Assembly (NCBI GenBank): GCA_914767715.1
Contig: OU612067.1
Location: forward strand, 24,590,162 to 24,654,161
Length of the DNA stretch: 64,000 nt
Direction: 5' to 3'
From: Membranipora membranacea
Taxonomy: Eukaryota > Bryozoa > Gymnolaemata > Cheilostomatida > Membraniporidae
Shown: positions 21,712 through 34,300 of the stretch, one piece after another
Numbering within the stretch: position 1 is the stretch's first letter
Layout of the letters: each line of letters starts with the position of its first letter
The notes under the pieces: model-generated
Database searches by the model: none
What the model was told of the DNA's origin: nothing
Seen by the model: the letters and a program-made list of their open reading frames with translations, nothing else
Made by a program: the position numbers and the translations under genes

Positions 21712-23579
21712 GAACATGTAAATACTGTCACAACAAATCACAATCTGAAAAAAAACCTGCTAATAACGACAAAGATATGTTAACAATGTATTCGGATGTG
21801 TCATCCCTAAATTGTCTCAACATGAGCCATTTGAACCAATTAACCTCGCTTGGCACTTGTAAGCCTATGCTGCGAGTTGTTGACTGTTGATTACTTTACA
21901 AGGAGATTATATAGACTCCCTCAATATTTCTCACTGTAATTACTACGATGACAATGTTTCTCAATACTTTCAATACCTATCAGCTATATCAACTATATTA
22001 CAGATGTTAGTGATTTTTTACAAGAGAGATATTGTTTGTATCACACAGAAACTTGTAAAACTTTAATGTAATCAAGCTTTGGAAATTTCATGTCCTTATT
22101 TCATATTATCTATGATTGTAACTGCACGTTTACACAATAGTAATTTCAACTGTATTTTTATAGGGAACGGTTAGCCACACCGCGTCAGTAAGCTAATTGC
22201 TTATAATTTATCAGTAAGTTAATGTTAAATTTTGTTTGCCTAATTAGAATTATAATCTGTTAATGACATATTTGAGGTCTTTTTTTGCTGCCATGATTTG
22301 TGGTATGAATTTTTTGCTGTATATGGATGTAATCTGTTATTATCTGATGTCCAGAAATGAACTTAACTTCTTGCATTTTTTTTTCAGCTGATGCTGGTTT
22401 ATTCATAACTACGATTGATATACTATACCGGTCTTAATTTAGAAAGTGGAGTAATCTAATATTTGTAAGTAATTTTTGGCGATAATTCTGTGTAATAATG
22501 TTTCGTTTATGTATTATATTATGAAGCGCAATTTTTGCAGTCGCACTATGGTTGACTTCGAAATGTTTGTCCATTGTTATACACATCTTAATTGTGAAAC
22601 TGCTTTCTGTGACAGACGACTATAATTACTTTCTTTATTTTCATAGAGCACAAATACGAATAATAGAAGAGTTATCCACCCAAAAGAATGTTCAGTTGCA
22701 ATAAATCCAGATAATTGGTCCGTATACAAACATAAAGGTTTTAAATTATTTCTAGTCTGTAATTTTGACTGTTGGATAGGGCTGCATTTGATAAATTTGT
22801 CAAAGTCTGTTCCCATGCAATTGAAAGTAGCAGACAACCATAAAAGTTATATTTTGATATTTGATGAGTAATAATGTACTCCTTCTAAATTTGAATTTTA
22901 CAAATAAAGTAGTAAGTTAGAAAATTTTAATTATTTCATTGCAATCCCTCATCCACCATTTTGTTTCAGTAACAGGCATATCCAATATGATCGGCCAAGT
23001 GTTAATACTCTCGAAATAAATATATTGTTGGATAAAAGTTGATGTAGAAAAGTATTTGTTTCTAGAATTAAAGCAATTATCTTTTGTCAGTTTCAATCCA
23101 CATACATAAACAGTCATGTCAATAGAAAAATTATCTACAAAAACAATATTTTTGCCTTCGATAAAAAAAAATACGAGATAATAAACAAAACATAGCTTCC
23201 CAATTTAATTCAGTTTTTTGCAGCCATTGGGGTCTAGGGGCCACTGACTGTCCTGTGGTGCAAAACAAGCTCTTAAACCTAGGATTCTCATTGTTGAGTA
23301 GGTAGCCTATCTGTGAAGGAAAATTGCAAGTGGATTTATATCTAGTGGTGCCAGGGTTGTATGCTACTTTAATAGTGCTTGAATTATAAGTCTGACTGTA
23401 GCTGTGTTTAATGATTTCTACTGTTAGGCTTTCAGATGTTGGGGATTTAAGACTTGAGATTCAATAACTGATGTAACATGGACTATTGTCGGTCAATTTG
23501 AAACTTCTATGACTATGTATCAAAGAACTACACAGTTCTCAAAAAATTAACTTTATACTTCTTCTTCTGTTGTGTCTCT
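21712..23579. other. gene-free AT-rich stretch
   Basis: I looked here for missing upstream exons of the PLXDC-like gene (for example a FPFYG or GGF-Y-TG motif) and found none. No other feature is supported. Confidence 0.5.
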
Positions 23580-26328
23580 GTGATGAGATCCATCCAAGAG
23601 TTGACCAACCGTTTTGGTCAGGAGTACACCACACCATTACAACATTTGATCATCAGGAAATCTACAAAACCACAAAGGAAATCCAGTGGAAAAGACCATC
23701 CTTTTCAAAAACATGGTGAAAAGACTTGGAGGCTTCCACATCCTCATGAACTGTCTGGGAACAATAGACAAGATGGTTGCAGGTGCAGGTGCAGGTCTGG
23801 TCGACCTGCTTGTTGATGCAGGTCTCTATTCAGAAACTACTACAACCAGCATTCTTAAAGGAAAGTAGTATAACAGAGGTGTGAGGGCTCACAAGCTCAT
23901 GCTGGAAGTTCTTGAGCGATTTGAGTGGGAAAAGTTTGTGCAGGGAATTCAAGGTAATGACAAGATTTTGCTGAGGCTGAGCAGGCAAGCTGATGTCGTT
24001 GCAGTTCTTTGTGAATTAGACGCACATCGTGACACTTTGAAAGAGGCGTATGATCCTATCACCATCACACTAGGGGAAATTTCAGATGAGCATGTGACCT
24101 TCAAGAACACCCTCAAAGCAATGTTGCAGCTTGCTACCTTCTGGTATACATACATGGAATAAATGAAACTGATAATGATGCCTTTTATCAGAGCAGAGCA
24201 CGCTCAGTATTGGAGCTACACATCTCAACAGTACGAGAGATGACCCCCTTTACCCACGAATATTTGACAGACAAAACTACACACGATGGCTCTGCGTCTA
24301 TGTATCTAGCTGACATACCCAATCTGAAAAACGATGCTACAGACGTAGGAACTGAGTTCATGGCTGGAAGATTTGGAGTTCAGAGAAGTGGGCAGCTTTT
24401 CTATCCAGTGTGGACTGACATGGAGCTAGAGCAGTCCCTTAACAGGGATGTGAAGTGCTCAAGGGGTACTCATTAGTATAACAAAGAGGGACGAGGCTTG
24501 TGACAGGTGGTTTGTCACATACAGTGCTTGATCTATCATTAGCGGTCGACTGATATGGTGGCACATGATTCATCATTGTGACATCAACACAGAGAGGACT
24601 GCAAGTTGAGATCAGCAGCTGACCACAATGTTGTGTGTGCAATCGTGGCAAAGCTACAGGGCGGCACGCAAAATCCATTCAACACAGGTGAATCTACCAC
24701 AGTGATTGAACTCACTAATACATGTATAGGTTGTATAAGATTGTTGTCGGGTGAAGTGGAGTTTCTTGCCCCAAATTCACAGATCGCTATTTCACGATTT
24801 GTTGAAAGAAAAAAGTCCGAAGCTGTACAAAATAGGACCAAATCCTTGTTGAGCAACTGAGCTCTCCACGGAAGACTTAGTATCGCTGCCCAGCACCGCC
24901 ACATTGACTTACATTAACTGTTCTGTCATGAGTTGGCATCATATCCACTGTCATTAGCAGATAGCCAAGGAATTATGCGCAGTGGAGATAAGAGCAAACT
25001 GGCCACTGAGATAGAGAACAATATCTCTGGTGGTGTACCACTTCACCAGGAGGGGTAAAACACACACAGGGGACATGATGATCCATTTAGATGCCACATC
25101 CATTCCAAATTTAACACGTTTTGTCAGTAATGAACCAAACAAAGTGAGGCTCTGCAACTGTCTAGTCTCATACATATTGAGGCAGGCATGGACCATAAAT
25201 CAGTGTAAGGAGTCGGTGATAGGAGGAGGCAGCAAGGACCCAACCACAGAGGAGAACATAGTGAACTCTCATCACTGCAAACCGGCCACGAAGAGACAGA
25301 CACACGAATGATCTTACATGCACTGCAAGTTTACAAAAGCTATTCCGAGGTCACCATCAGCTCATCTTACACAGATGTCCTGGTTATTGCTGTTTATCAC
25401 TTCAGGAACTTCCTCCAACTGTCGTCAACCAATGGTCAACAGAGCCGGCAGGCAAAAGTAACTTGGAGAAAGATGGAAAATATAATAAGAGTTTAGCTTT
25501 ATTGTTAGTTATTAGTTACCCACCCTTTTAACTTCCTTTAAGCCCGAACCTGAGCTACCTTGAATTTTGTGCTAGCTAACAATAAATCACCCTCGGACTA
25601 TCTAATTTCAACTAGGCATTGTTAACCACCTTAGGGTACATCTATCCCATTTTTAAATACTACAGGCTAATTCTGCAAGACTTATTCGTGAAAAAGCTGC
25701 CTGGGTTTCATACCATAATTGGCTGTTACACAACAAGCTCTTTCTCCGGCAAAGGACAACTGACAGCTATTGCACTATTCAAGAATGATGCATGCAGCGA
25801 ACTGCTCCAGGGTATCGGAAATTCATTGGAGGTAAACGATGGAACGATAATGGATGCAATCTGATTTGTACTAAACCTGTATGGCTCTAGCCAGGTGAGA
25901 TTTGCTAAAGGCCCCTCTCGACATAGTTCTCAACACCTGCCTATGTTGTATGATATTGTATGTTTTACGACACTACATAGTATGAACTGGTGGTGAAACA
26001 TATAACTCACTTGAACAATAATAAGAATCTTATCATAATTTTTGCAGGACACCAACTTTTCTCAGAGAAGCACTCAAGGGGTGAGCAGCACCCTCCAAAA
26101 GAGGACGCTTTCACTCTACATCTGAGGCTTGCCAATTATCAGGCATACATATGGCGGAATGCGCACAAGAGAGATATCCAACCACCTGTTACCACCAAAC
26201 ATGGATTGGAGATGATTGAGACCGGCTGCAAGGTTATATTCGCCTCACTACCTCCAGTTCCCAAAGATCTACAGGAGTTGACTGCATGCAACTGCCGCAC
26301 ATCCCAGTGCAGAACAAACGGTACATAA
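23580..26328 (+). pseudogene. decayed multi-copy invertebrate protein of probable transposon origin
   Basis: Pieces in several frames follow the order of an uncharacterised protein family that I know as highly multiplied in invertebrate genomes. They are: LFKNMVKRLGGFHILMN then LVDAGLYSE and a stop before YNRGVRAHKLM (23686-24162); LHISTVREM and EFMAGRFGVQRSG (24210-24476); GGTQNPFNTGEST and LLSGEVEFLAP (24606-24860); EADTRMILHALQ then TDVLVIA across a frame change (about 25300-25410); LPGFHTIIGC (25619-25864); and DAFTLHLRLANYQAYIW then ASLPPVPKDLQELTACNC (about 26050-26325). At least five frame changes or stops break it. The spaced acidic motifs EADTR and TDV recall PIN/FEN-type nucleases, but that is inference; the normal first Asp of the second motif is replaced here. 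It lies just upstream of the PLXDC-like exons. Confidence 0.65.
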
Positions 26329-26992
26329 AAAAATGTTCAGTTCAAATATATATATATATTTCATATCTTTTAAAATATTACTTTGGAATTTGTTTTTCTC
26401 TACGCGACAGTATGCACTATCTAAACGCATATTATTGTGCCATTTGAACCAGATATTTGAATTATGTATATAAAAGAATACCAAAAAAACGCCAAAAAAA
26501 TTCCCTTTTGCTTAAAAACATGGTCGCCATCCCAATTTTTTATTTTATTACCTCAATATTCTTATTTTGGATAGATTTCCCTTCGATTGGATGTATAGTG
26601 TTGCTTTGCTCCTTCCGATATCACAAACCATTCAGAAAAGTAGAATCTGTCCGTTGACTATCAATTTGCATTTCTTTTATTTGATTTCATATTTCGTGAG
26701 ATGAGTTGCAATATCATATTATATTTTATCACAATGCTACGGTAAACAAGCTGTTGTTCCCTTCAGGAATTGAAAAAAAAATGAAAATATCTTTTAAAAG
26801 TTGTGAAAATTGATAAATGCCTAGACTGTCTATAGAAAGCATATCTATTATTCTGAGTAGGCAGGGTCCCACCCCTCTGACAAAGATTATATAAGCTTTA
26901 AACACGTGACTTGTGTGCATAGAAAGTTATTTTAGATGTCCTGTGCTACCATTACCTCTTTGTTACTTACTGGAGTCCTCCATGTTTTGTAG
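26329..26992. other. AT-rich intergenic or intronic stretch
   Basis: Contains a TATATATATATA run near 26347 and no coding signal. It ends in CATGTTTTGTAG, the splice acceptor of the first recognised PLXDC-like exon, so it is probably intron. Confidence 0.45.
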
Positions 26993-29356
26993 TTGGTCCG
27001 TTTGAGTTCCAAGTACAGCTGTATAAGGATAATAGTACAATAGTAGCTGCTTATAAAGAAATCCCTATACAGGTGTTGAAAATTAGTACGGATAAGCACA
27101 CTGTTAAGATCGGACTGTCCGACGCTTATACCTGGGACGGTAAGTTATAACAGAGACTTGTCTCTTAAAAGTAACTATCAGGTTCTTGTGTTAAAATTCT
27201 ATACCCAGCCCCTTATTCAATTGTTGTAGATTTTTGCCCATCATTTCCATTTCAGATATGATATATTCTTAAACATATTACCACCACCCTCCCTGCCACC
27301 AGGGAGGGTGGAATATACACCCTCCCTGCTGCCACCACGTTATACCGCAGTTTCTCAGAACTAATTTGGCAATCATATTATGTGTAAACGGTGAGGTTCT
27401 GTACATGGAGTAAGATTTCCCATCTTGTTGCTTGGATTACTAGACGATTTTGATAATCACTGCACATCTTTGGTGACAGACAAATGAGAAGACTTATAAA
27501 GTAACACTGTTTGTTTTCTATCTTACAGCCTGTAATATGCTCGCTGCCTGTGACACATGTATGGACAGCGCGCTGCCTAACTTTCAGTGTTACTGGTGTA
27601 GTAAATTGGATAGCTGCTCTGACTCTTTTGATAGGCAGAGACAAGACTGGGTTACTAAAGGCTGCCTGCTCAATGTGAGTTGATCTTCGATGTAGTTAAA
27701 CATAGAAAATAGCATTTTTAAAAAAAAAATCCAACATGAGCCCAATTTTCAGACTTTGCAGCAGTTTCACTGGGTTACTAAAGCCTGCTCAATGTGGGTT
27801 GATTATGATGATGATATTAACTTTATTTTTACCATTCAAATTCGCCACATGACAATCTTATGAGAACGTGTTTTACAAGGAAAAAATATTCACTATTAAA
27901 AGTATCATCAAGTTAAAAGAGAAATATAAAATTACAAATGAGAAAATCTGATTCACACACCCTGCATAAGAAACAATGAGTTTCGCAAGAATTCTGTCCT
28001 TTGTGATCATATCAGCGAGTTGGGTAGGCGTGATGAGTTGAGCCTCGAAGTTAAATACTACTCAAAGACCAATGCATGTTATGGACAGCCAGTTACTCAT
28101 TTTAAAGTTATCTCAAGTAGAGCATTGAGATTTTTGTACCATGCAAATCTGACATTACTTTATCATAACTAACTGCCTGACTAGAACATACCTTTGTCTT
28201 TGGGTAGTGAACCCTTCGAGATGAAAATGATCTTTGGAATTTTAGTCTTCTGTTTTGCTTATTAAACTTCTCTAGGAATTGATCAATTCCGCAGATTATT
28301 AGATTTTGGTAATTTTCTCACTAACAGCGTGTATTAGGTGTTCCTAAGGATGTCTGAAGAATCTGTTTTTAGTCTTCTAGACCAGATCCCCAAAAGGCGA
28401 CTTGGATCAGATCCATATATGGCAATCTAGACCAGACCCTCGTGAGTTGATCTGGTCTAAATCCTAAGAAGCTGATCAACCCCCCCCCCTACTTATTTTG
28501 TCTTGTTTTTTCAGGATACTCAGACTGATTGTAACCAGCTGAGACGAACTCAGCCTCCTCTCAACTTACAAGCCGGCTCAAAGAGCAAAGGTTCAGGTAA
28601 GTTATCAATATGCACTGTCACTTATATGTTGTATGATTTTTCTAAGGAGTAGCTATGGCTTGGAAATACGCCATGCAATCATAAATCGACTTTAATTCAC
28701 CTCATTTAGATCAATTTCTGACATAACCCCATTAAATGAAGCATCCCTTTTGTATCAGCCGTATAACAGTATATTCGCATTCAACAAATATCTGTTTATG
28801 TGTTTTATATTATAACTGATTGATGTTATTATATCCCCTCTCTTTATTATTTACACAGTAGCATCAGGAGGGGCTGTAGCGGCAGCGCTCTGTACCATAT
28901 TTGGTCTGTCAGCAGCAATAATACTCGGCTTTGTTATATACGGATACAGGAACCCTGAGGGAGGTGTTGGTCAGTTCATGATCAGAGTGAGTCTTCATAT
29001 TTAAAACACTGCCTTGTTTACAGCATTAAGACAGCGAACCTAGAACCAAAATATGGGGAGTTGTCTATTTAATGGAAATGAGGGGCTAACTCTTGATTGC
29101 ATCAAACCAACAATGTTTCGGCTGTAGGATCTTTGCTGAATTTGAGCCCAGATTAAAAGTTGACTCCCTCCCTGACATGGAGCAGATGTTTGAATATTGG
29201 CAGTTGATGTTCAGTGACACAATTATTTCTGGATCTTTCTTTTCAACATTGTTTTCTGTTTTTAAGAATCGACCAGCAAATCTGTGGAGAAAGTTCAAGA
29301 CCTGGAAGGATAAAGACGGAAATGACACAAATCCTAACATGAGTCAGATCGGGTAA
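26993..29356 (+). CDS. plexin-domain-containing (PLXDC/TEM7-like) membrane protein, last five exons
   Basis: Five exons join in perfect phase: 26993-27139, 27529-27674, 28515-28596, 28859-28986 and 29267-29356. Exon 1 reads GPFEFQVQLY, YKEIPIQVLKIS and VKIGLSDAYTWD, matching the conserved stretch before the PSI domain of PLXDC1/2. Exon 2 is a cysteine-rich PSI domain (CNMLAACDTCMD, CYWCSKLDSCS, FDRQRQDWVTKGC). Exon 3 is a short stalk. Exon 4 is one transmembrane helix (LCTIFGLSAAIILGFVIYGY) followed by NPEGGVGQFMIR, and the last exon gives RPANLWRKFK and a short tail, recalling the juxtamembrane RP-x-W of vertebrate PLXDC. These are type I surface receptors. The 5' exons (signal peptide, nidogen-like part) are not found upstream, where a decayed transposon-like gene lies. 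The gene may be split by it, or the exons may be outside the window. Confidence 0.82.
27284..27311. repeat. perfect 12-bp hairpin in PLXDC-like intron 1
   Basis: CCACCCTCCCTG at 27284-27295 pairs perfectly with CAGGGAGGGTGG at 27300-27311 around a 4-nt loop. A third copy of the CCCTCCCTG motif follows at about 27320. The surrounding intron is AT-rich. Confidence 0.7.
27767..27803 (+). repeat. partial duplicate of a PLXDC-like exon end and its splice donor
   Basis: The 3' end of the PSI exon plus donor (CTGGGTTACTAAAGGCTGCC...CAATGTGAGTTGAT, 27646-27684) is repeated about 120 bases downstream with three bases missing in the coding part (AAAGCCTGCTC) and the donor changed from GTGAGT to GTGGGT. 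It looks like a local template-switch duplication that leaves a weaker decoy donor inside the intron. Confidence 0.7.
28375..28489. repeat. foldback-like repeats in PLXDC-like intron 2
   Basis: TCTAGACCAGATCC near 28376 pairs with GATCTGGTCTAAA near 28449, and a second direct copy TCTAGACCAGACCC lies near 28427. A 10-nt C run at 28480-28489 follows. It is possibly the remains of a small foldback element; the ends are not defined. Confidence 0.45.
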
Positions 29357-31313
29357 AGCCACTCGACTGATTTAGACCTGATGATATATAAAAGCTCACC
29401 GTTATCCAACATTCCAAATATATCTAACTGTCACTATTCATCTATGTGGCAATGTCGCAGCATTATTTTGACCAATGTGTTTGTCATCCATGTCATTTCC
29501 ATGGCGTAACTAAAAATATGGTGAACAAATTAAGTGAGTCTCAAGTACGGATAATTTACTTGCCAAACACAATCGGACAATCCTTCATAGCTGATCAGCT
29601 TATTATAAATATCTTTCCTTTTAACTGCTTATGTGAATAACTGCTGAACTCTGAACCAAAACAGAGAGTTAGAACCTCTCTAATTGCTTAGACAAAATAA
29701 GAGAACGTTATCTTCTATTGCTTTACATTCCACCCTCATATCTCAAGGCCATTACTTATATATAGTACCCTCAGCGTTTACTTATATCTGTTACCTCAAA
29801 CCATTCAACAACTCAGATCAAGATCTGACCGCAGATCTACTCTCAGACACCATCACTCAAGTGTTTTGCTCTTACCGCTCGGCGCCACCAGTCTGTCTTG
29901 AGTGTTTCGGCACCTACTCACCTCTACCGATATCTTTCTTTAATCTTATGTATCAGTTTCCGTTTGCAAAAAAAAAGTCGTGAAGTGAAACTGTGTAACT
30001 TGGATGACAATTTTAATGGATTCAATTGAGATTTGGAAAAATTTATGTTGACGTGCAAGGACGAATTGCAACGTTATGTATATCATTATTTTTGATTTTA
30101 AGAGTTTATTTTCGATCTGTTGGCAGATCTGAGAGCATTCGAACATTCCAACCTTATATCTTACCATATCTTGTCTTGTTTTCTCTCTTTTTTCTTTTAT
30201 TAAAGATGTAAGGTGTTTTTTTTTTGTAGACTGAGTATTATACCCACTAATTTTCGGCAGGCTTTGAACTGTGTCTAACCCATAGAAATTAAATTTCTCA
30301 TTCACAAATAAAATATTAATCATAACTGATGACATAAATCTCTTCTACAACTTCCAAATGTTATCGCAAGCTCACAACTATCGAGCATGAGTAGGCAAAA
30401 TTCTAGATGTGATCTAACATAGATCATTGTGATCATATAATTTTCGCATTCCAGCATTCTTTGTCTGACAAGTCACTGTGCACTATTTATTTGACCTGCT
30501 AAGGTCAGGATTTGTGCCCTGTCATAGCTTTCATTCGACAACTGCTTTAAATCCAAGGTTTCTGCGCAGATAGCAATACATCAACATACTGACCAGTAGT
30601 TAAGCTCAAACTATGGCATGCAGCCAAGCTTTGTGGTCTAATAGTTGCATGATTGCATGTGCGTCATTCAAATGTAATTGATCACAGCAGTTTATTATCA
30701 ACTACACACAACGCTATCTTGCCACTAGTTGCACTAGTTCTTCTCTCACAACAATATGGTAAAGAGGACAGGACATGTCTGCCATCAGAGATCTTGCACA
30801 GGATCATCAACCGATTACTGATGTATTTGGGGTTAGTGCGGAAAGTTATATTACAGTGCGTATGAAGTATAAATGCAGAGAGTCGGTTGTTTTCTAGTAA
30901 GCCAGCTGCAGACTTCTTTAAGGTAATTCTAGCCCCACCCCCCCCCCCCCTAGACATAGTGATTCGAGGTTGTTGAACAGTGCAAATGTCATATTTGAAT
31001 GCTAGGGCTGCATGTCCTTTGTATAATATATCATTTATTTGTAACTTATAGCAGCAGCTAATCAGTATCATGTATCCTGCTGAGTCGCCTTTAAATTCTT
31101 CTTGCCACGCCGGTGCTTCCTCACAAATGATGGCAGACAGTCATGAAAACAAAACTGACTATATATTATGATGATGCTTCCAAGCCACCACCAAGTTTTG
31201 TGCGTCTAAGTGAGTAAAAGAAAGAAATCTTCTGCACTTAAAATGGCTGTGCAGTTTGTCAGCCACCCTTATTCAATTATACAAAGTGAATCAAAGGCAT
31301 TTTTTTGTTTCAG
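29357..31313. other. intergenic region between PLXDC-like and PhyH genes
   Basis: No exon is supported, although the first exon(s) and start codon of the PhyH gene should lie here or just upstream. A 13-nt C run is at 30938-30950. The 99-codon frame at 29684-29983 has no recognisable domain. The region ends in a pyrimidine tract and CAG, the acceptor of the first recognised PhyH exon. Confidence 0.45.
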
Positions 31314-34300
31314 GTTGCAGCATCAGATCTGGAGTTACAACTGAGTGATGAACTTGTTACAGAATTCTGGCAGCGAGGATTTATAGCTAACATACCACTG
31401 CTTAGCCACAAAGAGTGTGATGCCTTACTCAAAGATTATGAGGAGTTGATGGTTGGTGCATCCGGTGTCTTTCGTTAGATGATAATAGATATTAGATGAT
31501 GTAACTTTCTTCTGTTGTCTCCTGAATATCCAAAGTTGTATCCGTTTTTTAACTCCAAGTCAAGAATAAGGGTTTATATCGCTTGGCCTCGTGAGCTAAC
31601 AGCATTGTGGGAGTATCGTAAACACACATTGCAGCAGTGCATGTTATTTTTCTTAGTTTGGCAATTTTTATTACCACAGAAAATGAGTGATGATGACCCA
31701 AGGATGACACTGATGTATGAATATCACAAGAATCAAAGTGGGGACGACACGAATGTTCTCTTTCATTCTCTTAGACAATGGAGGGTTTTCGATACTTTCC
31801 ATGATCTGATATTTCACCGCCGTGCAACCGTACCTGGCAGTCAGCTTCTAGAAGAAGGAAAGCGGAGATCGGTCCGCTGGTGGCACGATCAGCTGTTTGC
31901 TAAACCGCCTCATCATGGTGGTGTGGTTGCCTGGTGAGTAATACTACGCTGATTATGTTATATGATATTACATGGATATCTCTGATCGATAGCAGGCATT
32001 GATATATAAATTCATATTTATTTATAATATTATATATAATTGAATTTATATACCAATGAAGAGAGTGAAATGATTCACTTAGCATGAGTACCATCGAGAG
32101 GAGTTTGGTGTGACTACCCAAGTTCAGATATTTATTTATTTATATTTTTTGTTGTTGTTGAGGTTCTCTAAAAGTTTATAATTAATGATATTGATAATAT
32201 TGATAATGTACTTTAAGAATCAGGAATACACACGCTCCACCTTCATAGTTCCCTCTAGATTAAGTTTGATTCAGTTTGCCTGCATTTGGTACTGTTCCCC
32301 TTCATTGTTCTCCGCTAATAAGCCGCAAGCTTGACAGCACTGGGGGAGCGAATCCGAATGCAGGTAAACTGGATCGAACTTGACCTAGTTTCTCTTCGAT
32401 TTAATCCTCCCCACTCATCACAGTACCACCCAGAAATTGAATTGTTAATCAGAGTGATCTCAATTCTGCTCCATCATAGCAATGTAAAATTATCCTTTCA
32501 TATGTTTTAAAACATGATCATAAAGACTCTCATTCCTCTATACCAGTTTGCAATCTTTGATACTGAGAGAAGAGTTAGTTTGCAAAGTGAATGTTTTCAG
32601 TTGATAAAGGTTTTTAGAGTACAATAAACCTAGACAGGAGAATTGATTGTTTATTATTACGATGGTCTTCCTCGCAGGCAGACTATAAAGGTATTGTCAT
32701 GCAGAACAAATGTGATTGTCTTCTTTGCAGGCACCAGGATTACTCTTACTGGATCAGAACTAAGCCAATGGCCCATTTGACAGTGAGTACTTAACTCCAA
32801 GTTTTGTAGCAGCATACCAGAACTGTTTCAGTGGACCGCAAAGCCGAAAATTCTAGCTTTATTTTACTAACACCTGTACATTATGTGTGGTAAGGTATAA
32901 ATTATTCCAGAGTCTGATTGTTGATGGCTACACACATCCAATTCTGGTTAGAGCCTATGCAGGGATTTAAGACCCATGTTAATTTGGCCTATGCAGTATC
33001 AAAGCTCTCAATAATGTTTGGAGGTTAAGAGCATGCCATTGATTTTTGGTCCCCTGGTGAAGAAAATAGTTTGCGCTGTTTACTTGGTGTCTCTTTCTCA
33101 TTTTTATGCATCAATCAAACTGCAGTAACACGGCTGCATTCCTGGGTATGATAATTCCAAATTCAAGATGCTGTTGGCCTCAAAATACGAACTTCTTTGA
33201 TATAACTTAGAACAAATACCATTGACACCATATGTGGTCATTATCAAATCTCACAATGCATATGAGGATTAAAGCTTATGACATATTCATAGTTATATTA
33301 TGATTATGTGATAAATTTAAAATCCATAAACAATCTACAAAAGAATTGTGTTTTCTTGTTTAGAGAGAAAACAACTCCAGATGTATTTGTTGCTTATTCA
33401 CACAACCCTTCCTGTTTAGGGAGCTACGTTATGGGCTAATAATAGATGGTTTTGACAAACAAAGTGTCTTATTGTGAAGCAGAATTGACTAACAAACATT
33501 TACTGCCAATTTTTTTCAAATATTTACAGGTTCACATAGCGCTGGATGATCAGAAAGTTGAAAATGGAGTTCTGCATTATATACCTGGCTCACATAGGTA
33601 TAATTTAATATGCCTGGAAGCGTTCAATACCATTACTATTGAAATGCATGTTATACAGATAGGATTCTATTGAGATATATGAAATGATGCCGGTAAATAC
33701 TCTTCTCAGGTAGCTCTTTGACTGCTGCTAAGTAGTATGTAAATCATAGCACGACGGTTCGATGTTCCAATCACCAACACTTCTTTCCAATTCACTCTTA
33801 CCTATGATTTTCTGTTATAAGATGGACCAGAGATGGCGGGAAACCACTTCCTGTTGTTGATTTTGACTTCAAAGACATGGAGAGCATAAAGGTAATTGAT
33901 TCTGACTGCGATGTGTGTTAGACGTTGCTTAGATACACTTCATCCATAATCACCACACCCAAAACAAATAGATTGAAAGAAAAATGTTAATTGCTAGATA
34001 CAAGTTAATCCGACTCCAAATGACTTGATTTCAGAATCCAATAGTCCAAATTCTGCAAAATTCTATGACAAATGGAGGCCAGTGTTGCATCATTCGTAAG
34101 AAATATATTTCCTGGACAACAGACTTTCTTAAAAAATGATTGAAGCTGTTTCAGAAAAAGATTTATTATAATCATTTCAGACAATCTTGACGCCCGAAGA
34201 ACTTGATTCCTTCAAACCAGAGCCGGTTTTATTGAAGAAGGGTGAGGCAAGCTTCCACCACCCGCTAGCTGTACATGGTTCATATGGTAATAAATCAGAT

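Noticed and set aside
24584-24904. Minus-strand 106-codon frame
   Set aside because: It is the shadow of the plus-strand fragment with the GGTQNPFN motif, which fits the protein family in order and spacing.
27804-28330. Minus-strand LINE 3' end (AAAGTTAATATCATCATCAT tail)
   Set aside because: The tail pattern is suggestive but I could not read a convincing reverse-transcriptase end upstream of it on the minus strand.
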